DNA of 64,000 bases from Bacteroidia bacterium (GTDB taxonomy: Bacteria > Bacteroidota > Bacteroidia > Flavobacteriales > Flavobacteriaceae). Location: NCBI GenBank assembly GCA_030427735.1, contig JAUIBP010000007.1, forward strand, positions 62,001 to 126,000, read 5' to 3'. The stretch's first letter is position 1. Every line of letters starts with the position of its first letter. Shown here piece by piece: positions 51,971 through 60,960 of this stretch. The translations under genes and the position numbers were made by a program. The notes below the pieces were generated by a model that did not search any database, was not told the origin of the DNA, and saw nothing but the letters and a program-made list of their open reading frames with translations.

Positions 51971-52519
51971 ATGGAAACTTCTGAAGAACAATTAAAATAT
52001 CCAATCGGTCATTTTGAATGTCCCGATACAATTACAGAGCATCACCTAAAAACATGGGTAGCGGTTTTAGATGGTTATCCAAAACGTTTAAATGCCTTAG
52101 TGAAGCCTTTAACCGATTATCAATTAGATTCTGAGTACCGTCCAGGCGGTTGGACGATTAGACAAGTGGTACACCATATAGCCGATAGCCACCATCATAG
52201 TTATACGCGGTTTAAATGGAGTTTAACAGAAGATACGCCGTTAATTAAAGCCTATAATCAAGACGAGTGGGCTAAGTTAGAAGATACGAAACACGCACCT
52301 GTAAGTATGTCTTTATTGCACATAGAAGCCATTCATAAAAAATTGGTGTATTTAATACGAACGTTATCCGAAACCGATTTAAACAAAAGTTTTGTGCATC
52401 CCGAAACGCAAAAAACGGTACCGCTAAAAGAAAATATAGGTATTTATGCTTGGCATAGTAACCATCATTACGCCCATATTTTAAAAGCTCTAGAACGCAA
52501 AGGGTGGATTACGATTTAA
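51971..52519 (+). CDS. DinB/YfiT-like putative metal-dependent hydrolase (bacillithiol transferase-like)
   Basis: 182 aa, four-helix DinB_2 fold. The three His ligands are in RQVVHHIADSHHHSYTRFKW and in AWHSNHHYAHILKA, and YRPGGWTIRQVVHHIADS is the family signature. YfiT/BstA proteins bind nickel or zinc; some are thiol transferases. Flavobacteria are reported to make bacillithiol in some lineages, so the role is plausible but unproven. Its end overlaps the convergent thioredoxin-like gene by 11 bases. Confidence 0.85.
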   Translation: METSEEQLKYPIGHFECPDTITEHHLKTWVAVLDGYPKRLNALVKPLTDYQLDSEYRPGGWTIRQVVHHIADSHHHSYTRFKWSLTEDTPLIKAYNQDEWAKLEDTKHAPVSMSLLHIEAIHKKLVYLIRTLSETDLNKSFVHPETQKTVPLKENIGIYAWHSNHHYAHILKALERKGWITI

Positions 52520-53069
52520 ACCACTTAATATTGCAGCCAATACTTGGTTTTTGTGGCTGGGTATTTTCCACATTGTTTAAAATACAATTTAGGGCATGTC
52601 TAATGGCTTCTCCTGTAACTGGTATATTGTTTCCAGGCCTAGAATCGTCTAGCTGCCCGCGATATTGCAGTTTTAAAGCGGCATCGAATACATAAAAGTC
52701 AGGTGTGCAGGCTGCATCATAAGCTTTTGCAACGTCTTGGGTTTTATCGTATAAATAAGGGAAATTATAACCTTTAACAGCGGCATGTGCTTTCATTTTA
52801 TCTGGGCCATCTTGCGGGTAATGTTCTACATCGTTACTGGAAATACCAATACAGTTTACACCTTCAGTTTTAAAGTCTTTTGCAAGATTTACCAATTCTG
52901 CATTTACATGTTTTACAAAAGGGCAGTGGTTGCATATAAAAAATAGTACTGTTGCTTTTTCGCCTTTAAGTTGGTCTAAAGACAAAACGGTATCCGAAAT
53001 TGTATCTAATAGTTTAAAATCTGGTGCCTTAGTATTTAAAGGCATCATATTGGAAGGAGTATTGGCCAT
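52509..53069 (-). CDS. Thioredoxin-fold protein, AhpC/TSA-like
   Basis: 186 aa without a signal peptide. APDFKLLDTISDTVLSLDQL and the CxxC motif in FFICNHCPFVKHVNAEL give the AhpC/Redoxin fold; later PDFYVFDAALKLQYRGQLDD holds the beta-hairpin usual for this subgroup. Homologues are annotated as thioredoxin family proteins of unknown substrate. It is divergent from csaA, with 47 bases between the starts. Confidence 0.85.
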   Translation of the reverse strand: MANTPSNMMPLNTKAPDFKLLDTISDTVLSLDQLKGEKATVLFFICNHCPFVKHVNAELVNLAKDFKTEGVNCIGISSNDVEHYPQDGPDKMKAHAAVKGYNFPYLYDKTQDVAKAYDAACTPDFYVFDAALKLQYRGQLDDSRPGNNIPVTGEAIRHALNCILNNVENTQPQKPSIGCNIKWFKS

Positions 53070-53116
53070 GATGTGAAATTTTTATCAAAGTTCGTAATAA
53101 TTTGTACTTTTAAAAA

Positions 53117-53452
53117 ATGAAAAACACCATAAATTTTGAGGATTTTAGCCAAGTCGATTTACGGGTTGGTACTATTATAGAGGTTAACGATTTTCCTAAA
53201 GCGAGAAACCCTGCCTACCAATTGCATATTGATTTTGGAACATTAGGTATTAAAAAAACATCGGCGCAAATAACAACTTTATACAACAAGGAAGATTTAT
53301 TAAACAGACAAATAGTGGCTGTTGTTAATTTTCCTAAAAAACAAATTGCAAATTTTATGAGCGAATGCTTGGTTTTAGGGGCGGTTAAGGAGAAAGATGT
53401 TATGCTGTTACATCCAGAATTACAGGTTAAAAACGGGACACCCGTACTTTAA
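53117..53452 (+). CDS. csaA: tRNA-binding protein CsaA
   Basis: 111 aa, a single EMAP-II/Trbp111-type OB-fold: FEDFSQVDLRVGTIIEVNDF, then KKTSAQITTLY and SECLVLGA. CsaA has been described as a secretion-related chaperone and structurally as a tRNA-binding dimer. It begins a plus-strand run with the symporter 3 bases after its stop. Confidence 0.92.
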   Translation: MKNTINFEDFSQVDLRVGTIIEVNDFPKARNPAYQLHIDFGTLGIKKTSAQITTLYNKEDLLNRQIVAVVNFPKKQIANFMSECLVLGAVKEKDVMLLHPELQVKNGTPVL

Positions 53453-53455
53453 TAT

Positions 53456-54358
53456 ATGCAGGATATAGATCTGGTAAAAATTAATTTTAATAGCGATAGC
53501 CTATGGGTTTTAAATATTGCCTTAGCTGTAGTTATGTTTGGTGTTGCCTTAGGAATTACCACAAACGATTTTAAAGAATTATTAAAACATCCAAAGCTTG
53601 TAGGTGTTGGCCTGTTATCGCAATTTGTTTTGCTACCGCTTTTAACCTACGGTATAATAGTTTTAGTAGCGCCAAAACCAAGTATCGCTTTGGGAATGAT
53701 GATGGTTGCTGCTTGTCCAGGAGGCAATATTTCGAATTTTATGACGCACTTGGCCAAAGGAAACGCAGCGTTATCGGTAAGTCTTACAGCGCTGTCTACA
53801 TTTGTAGCTGTATTAATGACGCCTTTTAATTTTGAGTTTTACGGACATTTATACGCACCAACGGCACATATTATAAAAGATGTAGCATTACAGCCTTTAG
53901 ATTTAATACAAGTGGTGATGCTAATTTTAGGAATTCCGTTGGTTTTAGGCATGTTGGTAAGGCACTTTAAACCGCACTTTTCGGTAAAACTATCTAAATT
54001 ACTTAAACCTTTTTCAATATTAGTATTTGTGTCAATTGTAATCATTGCGTTTTCAAACAATATAGAGGTTTTTGAAGCGTATGTCGGTCAGGTTTTGTTT
54101 ATAGGAATAGGCCATAATTTTCTGGCTTTATTGATGGGCTTTTTTGTAGCCAAAGCTTTTAAATTGTCTTTCGACAATCAAAAAACCATTGCTATAGAAA
54201 CAGGAATACAGAATTCTGGATTAGGATTACTTTTAATATTTACTTTTTTTAATGGTTTAGGCGGAATGGCAATAATTGCTGCGTTTTGGGGTGTCTGGCA
54301 CATTATATCTGGTTTAATAATCGCATTTTATTGGTCTAATAAAGCTATAAATAGATGA
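53456..54358 (+). CDS. Bile acid:sodium symporter family (BASS) transporter
   Basis: 300 aa with nine to ten hydrophobic helices. The family motifs are FGVALGITTNDFKELLKHPK in the first helices, CPGGNISNFMTHLAKGNAAL and ETGIQNSGLGLLLI near the end, the last two lining the sodium sites. It probably takes up an organic anion with sodium; the substrate is not predictable. Its stop overlaps the next gene's ATG as ATGA. Confidence 0.9.
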   Translation: MQDIDLVKINFNSDSLWVLNIALAVVMFGVALGITTNDFKELLKHPKLVGVGLLSQFVLLPLLTYGIIVLVAPKPSIALGMMMVAACPGGNISNFMTHLAKGNAALSVSLTALSTFVAVLMTPFNFEFYGHLYAPTAHIIKDVALQPLDLIQVVMLILGIPLVLGMLVRHFKPHFSVKLSKLLKPFSILVFVSIVIIAFSNNIEVFEAYVGQVLFIGIGHNFLALLMGFFVAKAFKLSFDNQKTIAIETGIQNSGLGLLLIFTFFNGLGGMAIIAAFWGVWHIISGLIIAFYWSNKAINR

Positions 54359-55395
54359 GGTTTTCAAATATAGGTTTATCTATTGTAAGAAGTTATGTTG
54401 CTTTAGGCTTGTATTTTAACTATAAAAAAATACAGGTGAGAGGTAAGGAACATGTGCCTGAAAATAAGCCGGTTTTATTTTTATCGAATCACCAAAACGC
54501 ATTGATGGATGCTTTAATAATAGCTACTAAATCTGGTCGTTTTTGTTATTATTTAACCCGTGCCAGTGTGTTTCAAAAGCCAGTTATCGCTCGAATTTTA
54601 AAACGGTTACGCATGTTGCCTGTATACAGAGTTAGAGATGGTTGGCAAACAATTAGTAATAATAACGATATTTTTAAACGCTGTACAACATTATTGCATG
54701 ACAACGAAGCTATAGTTATTTTTCCAGAGGGGAATCATTCTTTAAAACGAAAAGTGCGTCCGTTAAGTAAAGGGTTTACGCGATTGGTTTTTGAGACGTT
54801 AGATGCCTATCCTAATATAGCGTTGCAACTGCTTCCTGTAGGTGTAAACTACCAAAATGCCAAACAATATGGCGATAGTATGCTATTACAGATTGGACAA
54901 TCTTTAGTTGTAAATAAGGAGTTTTTGAAAGACAGGAAACAAGTCGAAAAAGAATTGAAAATAACTATTCAAAATCAGATTCAGCAATTAACAACACATA
55001 TTTCTTCGCCAGATTACGATAGTATGGCGCATCGCTTGCATAAGCATAATGCCAATTTTTTAAATCCAGAACAAGTTAATTATTATATAGAACAGGAAGC
55101 TATAATTGAAGGTTTTGAGCAAAAACCAACGGCGTTTTTAGGTTTGAAATCACTTTTTAAATACGCCTTAATTTTGAATGTATTTCCGGTGTATTGGCTT
55201 TGGAAATTGGTTTTACGGCCAAAAATTAAAGAAGATGAGTTTATGGCTACTTTTAGGTTTGCTTGGTCTATAACCTTAGTGCCTATGTATTTGCTTTTAG
55301 TAGCAATTACTTTAGGATTATTATTGGGATGGCATTTAGCCTTAGGGTGGTTATTGACAGTTTTAACAATAGCTTTGTTGGCTGTAAAACTTTAA
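54355..55395 (+). CDS. Lysophospholipid / glycerol-3-phosphate-type acyltransferase
   Basis: 346 aa. The PlsC motifs NHQNALMD (HX4D) and FPEGNHSLKRKVRPLSKGFT are clear, with LPVGVNYQNAK as motif IV. Two to three hydrophobic segments at the C-terminus (about 262-345) go beyond the minimal PlsC domain, as in related Bacteroidota proteins. It probably acylates a lysophospholipid at the inner membrane. Coupled to the BASS gene by ATGA. A bidirectional terminator follows. Confidence 0.88.
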   Translation: MRFSNIGLSIVRSYVALGLYFNYKKIQVRGKEHVPENKPVLFLSNHQNALMDALIIATKSGRFCYYLTRASVFQKPVIARILKRLRMLPVYRVRDGWQTISNNNDIFKRCTTLLHDNEAIVIFPEGNHSLKRKVRPLSKGFTRLVFETLDAYPNIALQLLPVGVNYQNAKQYGDSMLLQIGQSLVVNKEFLKDRKQVEKELKITIQNQIQQLTTHISSPDYDSMAHRLHKHNANFLNPEQVNYYIEQEAIIEGFEQKPTAFLGLKSLFKYALILNVFPVYWLWKLVLRPKIKEDEFMATFRFAWSITLVPMYLLLVAITLGLLLGWHLALGWLLTVLTIALLAVKL

Positions 55396-55402
55396 GAAAA
55401 AA

Positions 55403-55437
55403 AAAGACCATTACTTTTTTGCGAGGTAATGGTCTTT
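55403..55437. terminator. Bidirectional terminator
   Basis: AAAGACCATTAC (55403-55414) pairs perfectly with GTAATGGTCTTT (55426-55437), between convergent acyltransferase and DUF3276 genes, with an A-run on one side. Confidence 0.88.
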
Positions 55438-55447
55438 AAGGGTATTG

Positions 55448-55840
55448 TTAAATATCATCAAAATCGATATCTGTAAATTTTTCGGCAGCGCTTTGGCCTA
55501 CTTCTACGCTTTCAGCTATGGCATCGTCGTCATTGTACTCTTTTTTAAAGTCTTTTTGGTGACGCTCGCTAATAACTTCATCTCCCTTTTCATTAATAAT
55601 GTAATCGGTCATTTCTTCTAAAATATCTCTAAATTCAGCGAAGTCTTCTTTGTAAAGGTATATTTTATGTTTTTTGTAGTGGTACGACCCGTCGTCGTTG
55701 GTAAATTTTTTACTTTCAGTAATTGTTAAGTAATAATCTCCTGCTTTAGTCGCTCTAACATCAAAGAAATATGTTCGTCTTCCAGCGCGCAATACTTTAG
55801 AAAAAATCTCCTCTTTCTCCATCATGTCATTATTATTCAT
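55448..55840 (-). CDS. DUF3276 family PUR-like nucleic-acid-binding protein
   Basis: 130 aa. The PUR repeat-like beta-sheet region reads EEIFSKVLRAGRRTYFFDVR, then KAGDYYLTITESKK and KHKIYLYKEDFAEFRDILEE; the tail is acidic (VEVGQSAAEKFTDIDFDDI). DUF3276 proteins are found across Bacteroidota and spirochaetes and related proteins bind single-stranded DNA or RNA. Its exact role here is unknown. Single gene, 116 bases after the ABC transporter start region in the reverse direction. Confidence 0.88.
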   Translation of the reverse strand: MNNNDMMEKEEIFSKVLRAGRRTYFFDVRATKAGDYYLTITESKKFTNDDGSYHYKKHKIYLYKEDFAEFRDILEEMTDYIINEKGDEVISERHQKDFKKEYNDDDAIAESVEVGQSAAEKFTDIDFDDI

Positions 55841-55956
55841 AGTCCTATTTGCTATTAATAAAATTTATAAATGTTAATTTATGTTGCTATTAATTTTTTG
55901 AAATGAAAAGCAATTTGCATTCAAAAATCTAAAAAAAAGAATTACCAACCAACAAA

Positions 55957-57717
55957 TTATGATAATTCTTTTTCACTAAGTTGCTTTAAATATAGGGTTT
56001 TGTAGTAACCCTCGGCGTTAATTAGCGCGTTATGTGTGCCTTGTTGAATAATTTTTCCATCGTCTAAAACAATAATTTTGTCGGCATTTTTAGCCGAAGA
56101 CACTCTGTGGCTTACAATAATCGTTGTTTTTCCTGTTGCGATTTTATATAAGTTAGACAGAATTTTTTCTTCGGTTTCGGTATCTACAGCCGACAGGCAA
56201 TCGTCGAACAATAATATTTTAGGATCTTTAATAATGGCGCGTGCAATAGAAACCCGTTGTTTTTGCCCGCCAGATAAGGTAATGCCACGCTCGCCTAAAA
56301 TGGTATTGTAACCTTGGGCAAATTTTGTAATGTTTTTATGTACTTGGGCTAATTTTGCGGCTTCTATAACTTCGTCTTCGGTGGCATTTTCTTTACCAAA
56401 ACGGATATTGTTTTTTATGCTGTCCGAAAACAAAAAGGCATCTTGTGGTACATAGCCAATACTATCCCTTAAGCTATACAGGTTTAGTTGGTCTATCGGG
56501 GTATTGTCTATGGTAATTGTACCAGAATTACAGTCGTAAAGTCTGCCTATAAGATCTAAAACGGTAGATTTACCCGAACCTGTTTTACCAATAATTGCTA
56601 GCGTTTCGCCATGTTTTATAGAAAAACTAACCTGTTTTATGGCTTCAATATTGGTGTCGTCGTAGGTGAAAGATACGTTGTTAAAAGCAATATCTCCAGT
56701 AATGTTTGAAGGCGTTTCAACTGTGTTTTTTATTTCGGGTTCTATGTCTAAAAATTCATTGATGCGTTTTTGCGAAGCTTCAGCTTGTTGTATAATCGAC
56801 GTTACCCAGCCAACAGTAGCCACTGGCCAGGTGAGCATGTTTACATAAATAATAAATTCGGCAATAGTACCAAGGCTATCAATTTCTCCATCAATATATT
56901 GCATGCCCCCAATGTAAATAACAATTAAATTACTAATACCAATTAAAAGCACCATCATAGGAAAAAACAGCGCTTGAATGCGCACCAATGCCAATTGTTT
57001 GTCTTTACTGCCTTCGGATAAATTTTCGAAATTTGTAGCCGTTTGTGGCTCGATACCGTAAGCTTTTATCACAGAAATACCACTAAAACTCTCTTGTGTA
57101 AACGTTGATAATTTTGATAAATACACCTGTACTATGGTACTACGTTTGTGGATTTCTTTACTTAATTTATAAATCGCTATCGATAAAATAGGAAGCGGTA
57201 CAATGGTATACAGGGTTAGGGTAGGTGCTTCGCTATACATGTACAAGAGTGCAATAATAAATAGCGTAATGGTATTAATGCTATACATAATAGCTGGGCC
57301 AGCATACATACGAACGCGACCAACGTCTTCGCTTATACGGTTCATTAAATCGCCAGTACGATTCTTTTTGTAGAAGTTTAAAGATAAGCGCTGATATTGT
57401 TGATAGATTTCGTTTTTTAAATCGTATTCAATATAGCGCGACATGTTAATAATGGTTTGTCGCATTAAAAAAGTAAAAATACCAGCAACAATAGCAGCAC
57501 CTATAATGTAAAGAATATCTTCTAAAAGTTCGGCGCGTACCACAGCAGGATCTGTAATTACACCTTGTTGATAGTCTTCTACAACCTTAAAAATTTCGCG
57601 AACAAAACGCGGGGTAAACAGTAAAAAGATACGTGCAATTATGGTTATTAAAATACCAATTATAAGTTGGGTTTTATATTTAAGAAAGTATTTGTTTAAA
57701 TGTTGAAGGGCTTTCAT
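55957..57717 (-). CDS. ABC exporter, fused permease and ATPase
   Basis: 586 aa, a half-transporter. Six transmembrane helices lie within residues 15-310; the ATPase has Walker A IIGKTGSGKST, Q-loop YVPQDAFLFSD, signature LSGGQKQRVSIARAI and Walker B ILLFDDCLSAVDTETE (the catalytic Glu position is Asp-Cys here instead of Asp-Glu). The missing catalytic Glu suggests it may be the degenerate half of a heterodimer, like some MsbA/BmrC-type proteins, but no partner gene is next to it. Substrate unknown. Confidence 0.9.
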   Translation of the reverse strand: MKALQHLNKYFLKYKTQLIIGILITIIARIFLLFTPRFVREIFKVVEDYQQGVITDPAVVRAELLEDILYIIGAAIVAGIFTFLMRQTIINMSRYIEYDLKNEIYQQYQRLSLNFYKKNRTGDLMNRISEDVGRVRMYAGPAIMYSINTITLFIIALLYMYSEAPTLTLYTIVPLPILSIAIYKLSKEIHKRSTIVQVYLSKLSTFTQESFSGISVIKAYGIEPQTATNFENLSEGSKDKQLALVRIQALFFPMMVLLIGISNLIVIYIGGMQYIDGEIDSLGTIAEFIIYVNMLTWPVATVGWVTSIIQQAEASQKRINEFLDIEPEIKNTVETPSNITGDIAFNNVSFTYDDTNIEAIKQVSFSIKHGETLAIIGKTGSGKSTVLDLIGRLYDCNSGTITIDNTPIDQLNLYSLRDSIGYVPQDAFLFSDSIKNNIRFGKENATEDEVIEAAKLAQVHKNITKFAQGYNTILGERGITLSGGQKQRVSIARAIIKDPKILLFDDCLSAVDTETEEKILSNLYKIATGKTTIIVSHRVSSAKNADKIIVLDDGKIIQQGTHNALINAEGYYKTLYLKQLSEKELS

Positions 57718-57764
57718 TAAGCTTTAAAATTTATATAATCGATTGATTTTTTAAGAAAAATAAT

Positions 57765-57796
57765 TTTGAGAATATGATAATTTAGTGTTAGTTTTG
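57765..57796 (+). promoter_or_regulatory. Consensus Bacteroidota promoter for the amino-acid dehydrogenase
   Basis: TTTG (57765-57768), 20 bases, TAGTTTTG (57789-57796): both elements and the spacing fit. The ATG is 58 bases further on, giving a short leader. Confidence 0.75.
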
Positions 57797-57853
57797 GCAT
57801 GTGTTTTTAAGAATATTTTAAAATAAACAACATTAACTTAAAAAATAGCTAAA

Positions 57854-58957
57854 ATGGTTTCAGACGTTATTCATGCAAACGAACTTTATAAAGTTGATCC
57901 TGTTTTCGGGCAGATCTCTTTTAATAATCATGAGCAAATTGTATTTTGCAACGACAAAGATACAGGTTTAAAAGCAATAATTGGTATACATAATACAGTA
58001 TTAGGTCCAGCGTTGGGAGGAACCAGAATGTGGAACTACAATAACGAATGGGAAGCCTTAAATGATGTTTTGCGCTTATCGCGTGGAATGACTTATAAGT
58101 CGGCTGTAACAGGTTTAAATTTAGGTGGCGGTAAAGCCGTTATTATTGGAGATGCTAAAACCCAAAAAACACCAGAATTAATGAAGAAATTTGGTGAGTT
58201 TGTAAATGGTTTAAGCGGAAAATACATTACAGCAGAAGACGTAGGTATGGAAACTGCCGATATGGACTTGGTACGTGAAGTAACACCTTATGTAACGGGA
58301 ATTTCAGAATCTAAAGGCGGTGCAGGTAATCCGTCGCCAATTACAGCTTTTGGCGTTTACATGGGGATGAAAGCTGCTGCTAAGTTTAAATTCGGATCGG
58401 ATAATTTAGATGGCAAATCGGTTTTAGTACAAGGTATTGGCCATGTTGGAGAGGCTTTGGTAGACCATTTAACTAAAGAAGGTGCTAAAGTTATTATTAG
58501 CGATTTAAACCAAGAGCGTTTAGAGGCTGTTAGTAAAACCTATGGTGCCAGCATTTATAATGGTAACGATTTATATAGTGAGTCTGTAGATATTTATGCA
58601 CCTTGTGCTTTGGGCGCTACAGTTAATAACGATACCGTTAATAAAATTCAAGCTAAAATTATTGCTGGTGCAGCTAATAACCAATTGGCTAACGAGCAAG
58701 AGCACGGTTTAATTTTACAGGAACGCGGTATTGTTTACGCACCAGACTTTTTAATTAATGCCGGTGGTATTATTAATGTTTATGCCGAATTAGAAGGTTA
58801 CGGTAAACAGGAAATTATGCGTAAAACAGAAAATATATACAATACAACTTTAGACATTTTAACCAATGCCGAAGTAAATGGTATTACAACCCACGAAGCA
58901 GCGCTTCAGGTGGCTAAAGCCAGAATAGAAAACAGAAAAAAAGAGAATAATAAATAA
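57854..58957 (+). CDS. Leucine/Glu-type amino-acid dehydrogenase
   Basis: 367 aa. GPALGGTRMWNYNNEWEALN, the catalytic Lys in TGLNLGGGKAVIIGD, AEDVGMETADMDLVREVTPY and the NAD-binding loop VQGIGHVGEALVDHLTKEGA match leucine dehydrogenases, which have this length and start. It reversibly deaminates branched-chain amino acids with NAD+. Valine or phenylalanine preference cannot be excluded. It ends at a very strong terminator. Confidence 0.9.
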   Translation: MVSDVIHANELYKVDPVFGQISFNNHEQIVFCNDKDTGLKAIIGIHNTVLGPALGGTRMWNYNNEWEALNDVLRLSRGMTYKSAVTGLNLGGGKAVIIGDAKTQKTPELMKKFGEFVNGLSGKYITAEDVGMETADMDLVREVTPYVTGISESKGGAGNPSPITAFGVYMGMKAAAKFKFGSDNLDGKSVLVQGIGHVGEALVDHLTKEGAKVIISDLNQERLEAVSKTYGASIYNGNDLYSESVDIYAPCALGATVNNDTVNKIQAKIIAGAANNQLANEQEHGLILQERGIVYAPDFLINAGGIINVYAELEGYGKQEIMRKTENIYNTTLDILTNAEVNGITTHEAALQVAKARIENRKKENNK

Positions 58958-58988
58958 TATTATTAGCTTAAAAAGTTTATTTTTGCAG

Positions 58989-59017
58989 GGCGAAAGTGAA
59001 ATCACTTTCGCCTTTTT
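58989..59017 (+). terminator. Strong intrinsic terminator
   Basis: GGCGAAAGTGA pairs perfectly with TCACTTTCGCC across a 2-base loop and is followed by TTTTT. Confidence 0.92.
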
Positions 59018-59089
59018 AATTTCAGGGTCAATTTAGACTTAAATGTATATCAATCATCTTAAAAAGATAATAAAAAGTTCTTTGTAAAC

Positions 59090-60034
59090 ATGCTTAACAG
59101 ACGTCATATTCGAATAAAAGTCATGCAAACCATTTACGCCTTTAAAGGTGGGGAGAGTGACGATTTTAGTAAAGATCAAAAATTTTTATCGCATAGTTTA
59201 GAGGATATGTACAGTCTCTATTTGTTGCAATGGTCTTTACTTATTGAAGTACAAAAAATGGCCGAAGATTATTTAGATAAATCTTCTTTAAAACACTTAC
59301 CGACGGCCGAAGATAAAAATCCGAACAGAAAATTTGTTAACAACGAAGTGCTTCAACTTCTAAAAAATAACCGTGCCTTAAAAGACGCTTTAGAACGTTA
59401 CGGTGTTAACAACTGGGATTTAGACGATGAGTATGTAGAACTTATCTACAAAGCTATTTTAGCAAGCGATTTATATAAAGAGTATATGAAAACGCGTACC
59501 TCTTCATTTAAAGAAGACAAGCATTTTATTGTAGATGTTTTTAAAGAAATTATAGCTCCTAACGACAAACTTTACGATTATTTAGAAGATAAGAATTTAA
59601 CTTGGTTAGACGATTTACCAATCGTAAATACTACCATTTTAAAGCAGTTGCGCAAAGTAAAGTCAGATGCAGCAGATACTTTTTTTGTGCCTAAATTATT
59701 TAAAGATATAGACGATAAGGAGTTTGCTATAAAATTGTTTAAAAAAACCATTTTAAACCAAACCAAACTTAACGAAGCTATTGATGCTAAAGCTAAAAAC
59801 TGGGAAGCAGAGCGTATTGCACAAATAGATTATATTTTATTGCAAATGGCTGTTTGCGAGCTTCAAAACTTTCCTTCTATACCTGTTAAAGTAACTATAA
59901 ACGAGTATTTAGAAATTGCCAAAGAATATTCTACACCTAAAAGTAGCATATTTATAAATGGTATTTTAGATAAGCTGGTAAAGGAATATCAAGAAAAGGG
60001 AACCTTAAATAAAGTAGGGCGTGGGTTGATGTAA
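59090..60034 (+). CDS. nusB: Transcription antitermination factor NusB
   Basis: 314 aa, about twice the E. coli length. MLNRRHIRIKVMQTIYAFKG opens the NusB fold, and the conserved core returns at the C-terminus (RIAQIDYILLQMAVCELQNF, then IPVKVTINEYLEIAKEYSTP, KSSIFINGILDKL). The middle 150 residues are the long insertion typical of Bacteroidota NusB. It joins the rRNA antitermination complex. Next genes follow closely: DUF1573 after 42 bases and yajC 3 bases after that. Confidence 0.92.
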   Translation: MLNRRHIRIKVMQTIYAFKGGESDDFSKDQKFLSHSLEDMYSLYLLQWSLLIEVQKMAEDYLDKSSLKHLPTAEDKNPNRKFVNNEVLQLLKNNRALKDALERYGVNNWDLDDEYVELIYKAILASDLYKEYMKTRTSSFKEDKHFIVDVFKEIIAPNDKLYDYLEDKNLTWLDDLPIVNTTILKQLRKVKSDAADTFFVPKLFKDIDDKEFAIKLFKKTILNQTKLNEAIDAKAKNWEAERIAQIDYILLQMAVCELQNFPSIPVKVTINEYLEIAKEYSTPKSSIFINGILDKLVKEYQEKGTLNKVGRGLM

Positions 60035-60076
60035 TAGGAAATTATTATTACATTTATGCCCTCAAAAAACATTATC

Positions 60077-60574
60077 ATGAAAAAAATAATATTAGGATTA
60101 AGCACCTTATGTTTAATCGCTTTTACATCTTGTAAAGACGATGCTTCAAAAAAAATTAGCGAACAAAATGTTGCAGAAGCTGCAGAACGCGATGCCAATG
60201 CTTCAAAATTTCCAGTAATTGCTTTTGAAGAAACAGAGCACGATTTTGGAGAAATTGAATCTAAAACTCAGGTAGAAACTGTATTTAAATACAAAAATAC
60301 AGGAGAAGCCCCATTAGTTATTACCAATATTGCTACCTCTTGTGGTTGTACTGTACCAAAAGACTGGAGCAAAGAGCCTTTAGCACCAGGCGAAACTGGG
60401 CAGTTTACCGTTAAGTTTAATGGTTCTGGCGCTAATAACGTAACTAAAACAATTACTGTGACTTCTAATACAGAGTCTGGTAAAGATTTAGTTAAAATTA
60501 AAGCGTTTGTAAAGCCAGATCCTAATGCGCCTAGCAAAATTCAAAAATCACCAGTACCTCAAATACAATCGTAA
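60077..60574 (+). CDS. DUF1573 lipoprotein
   Basis: 165 aa from the ATG at 60077 (MKKIILGLSTLCLIAFTSC, lipobox Cys19); a start at 60056 would put seven residues before the signal peptide. The DUF1573 domain reads HDFGEIESKTQVETVFKYKN, then TSCGCTVPKDWSKEPLAPGE. These Ig-like (ASPM-SPD-2-Hydin-like) domains are widespread in Bacteroidota surface proteins; function unknown. Located between nusB and yajC, an arrangement common in flavobacteria. Confidence 0.88.
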   Translation: MKKIILGLSTLCLIAFTSCKDDASKKISEQNVAEAAERDANASKFPVIAFEETEHDFGEIESKTQVETVFKYKNTGEAPLVITNIATSCGCTVPKDWSKEPLAPGETGQFTVKFNGSGANNVTKTITVTSNTESGKDLVKIKAFVKPDPNAPSKIQKSPVPQIQS

Positions 60575-60577
60575 TCC

Positions 60578-60880
60578 ATGGGAGAAGGTATGATGGGCTC
60601 TGTTTTGCCGTTTATATTAATATTTGTGGTTATGTATTTCTTTATGATTGCACCGCAAATGAAACGTCAAAAGAAAGAAAAGAAATTTGCAGCCGAGTTA
60701 AAACGCGGCGATCGTGTAGTTACTAAAAGTGGTATGCACGGGAAAATTGTAGATTTAAACGATAAGGATAACAGTTGTGTTATTGAAACTTTAGCTGGTA
60801 AAATTAAGTTTGAGCGTTCTGCTATTTCTATGGAAATGAGCGAACCTTTAAATAAAACACCAGAAACTAAGTCTAAATAG
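60578..60880 (+). CDS. yajC: Preprotein translocase accessory subunit YajC
   Basis: 100 aa. One N-terminal transmembrane helix (VLPFILIFVVMYFFMIAPQM) followed by the YajC cytoplasmic domain (KRQKKEKKFAAELKRGDRVV, then SGMHGKIVDLND and IKFERSAI). It associates with SecDF in the Sec holotranslocon. It starts 3 bases after the DUF1573 gene and ends just before a strong bidirectional terminator. Confidence 0.95.
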   Translation: MGEGMMGSVLPFILIFVVMYFFMIAPQMKRQKKEKKFAAELKRGDRVVTKSGMHGKIVDLNDKDNSCVIETLAGKIKFERSAISMEMSEPLNKTPETKSK

Positions 60881-60901
60881 GCTCTGGATCTATACAATAA
60901 T

Positions 60902-60938
60902 AAAAAGGCTTTCAAATATTAATTTTGAAAGCCTTTTT
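60902..60938. terminator. Bidirectional terminator after yajC
   Basis: AAAAAGGCTTTCAAA (60902-60916) pairs perfectly with TTTGAAAGCCTTTTT (60924-60938), between convergent yajC and DUF4252 genes. Confidence 0.92.
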
Positions 60939-60960
60939 TAATGCAAGTATGTTTTTATAT

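Noticed and set aside
58977-58984. TATTTTTG as a promoter directly before the terminator at 58989
   Set aside because: No -33 TTTG and the transcript would end immediately in a strong hairpin; chance match.
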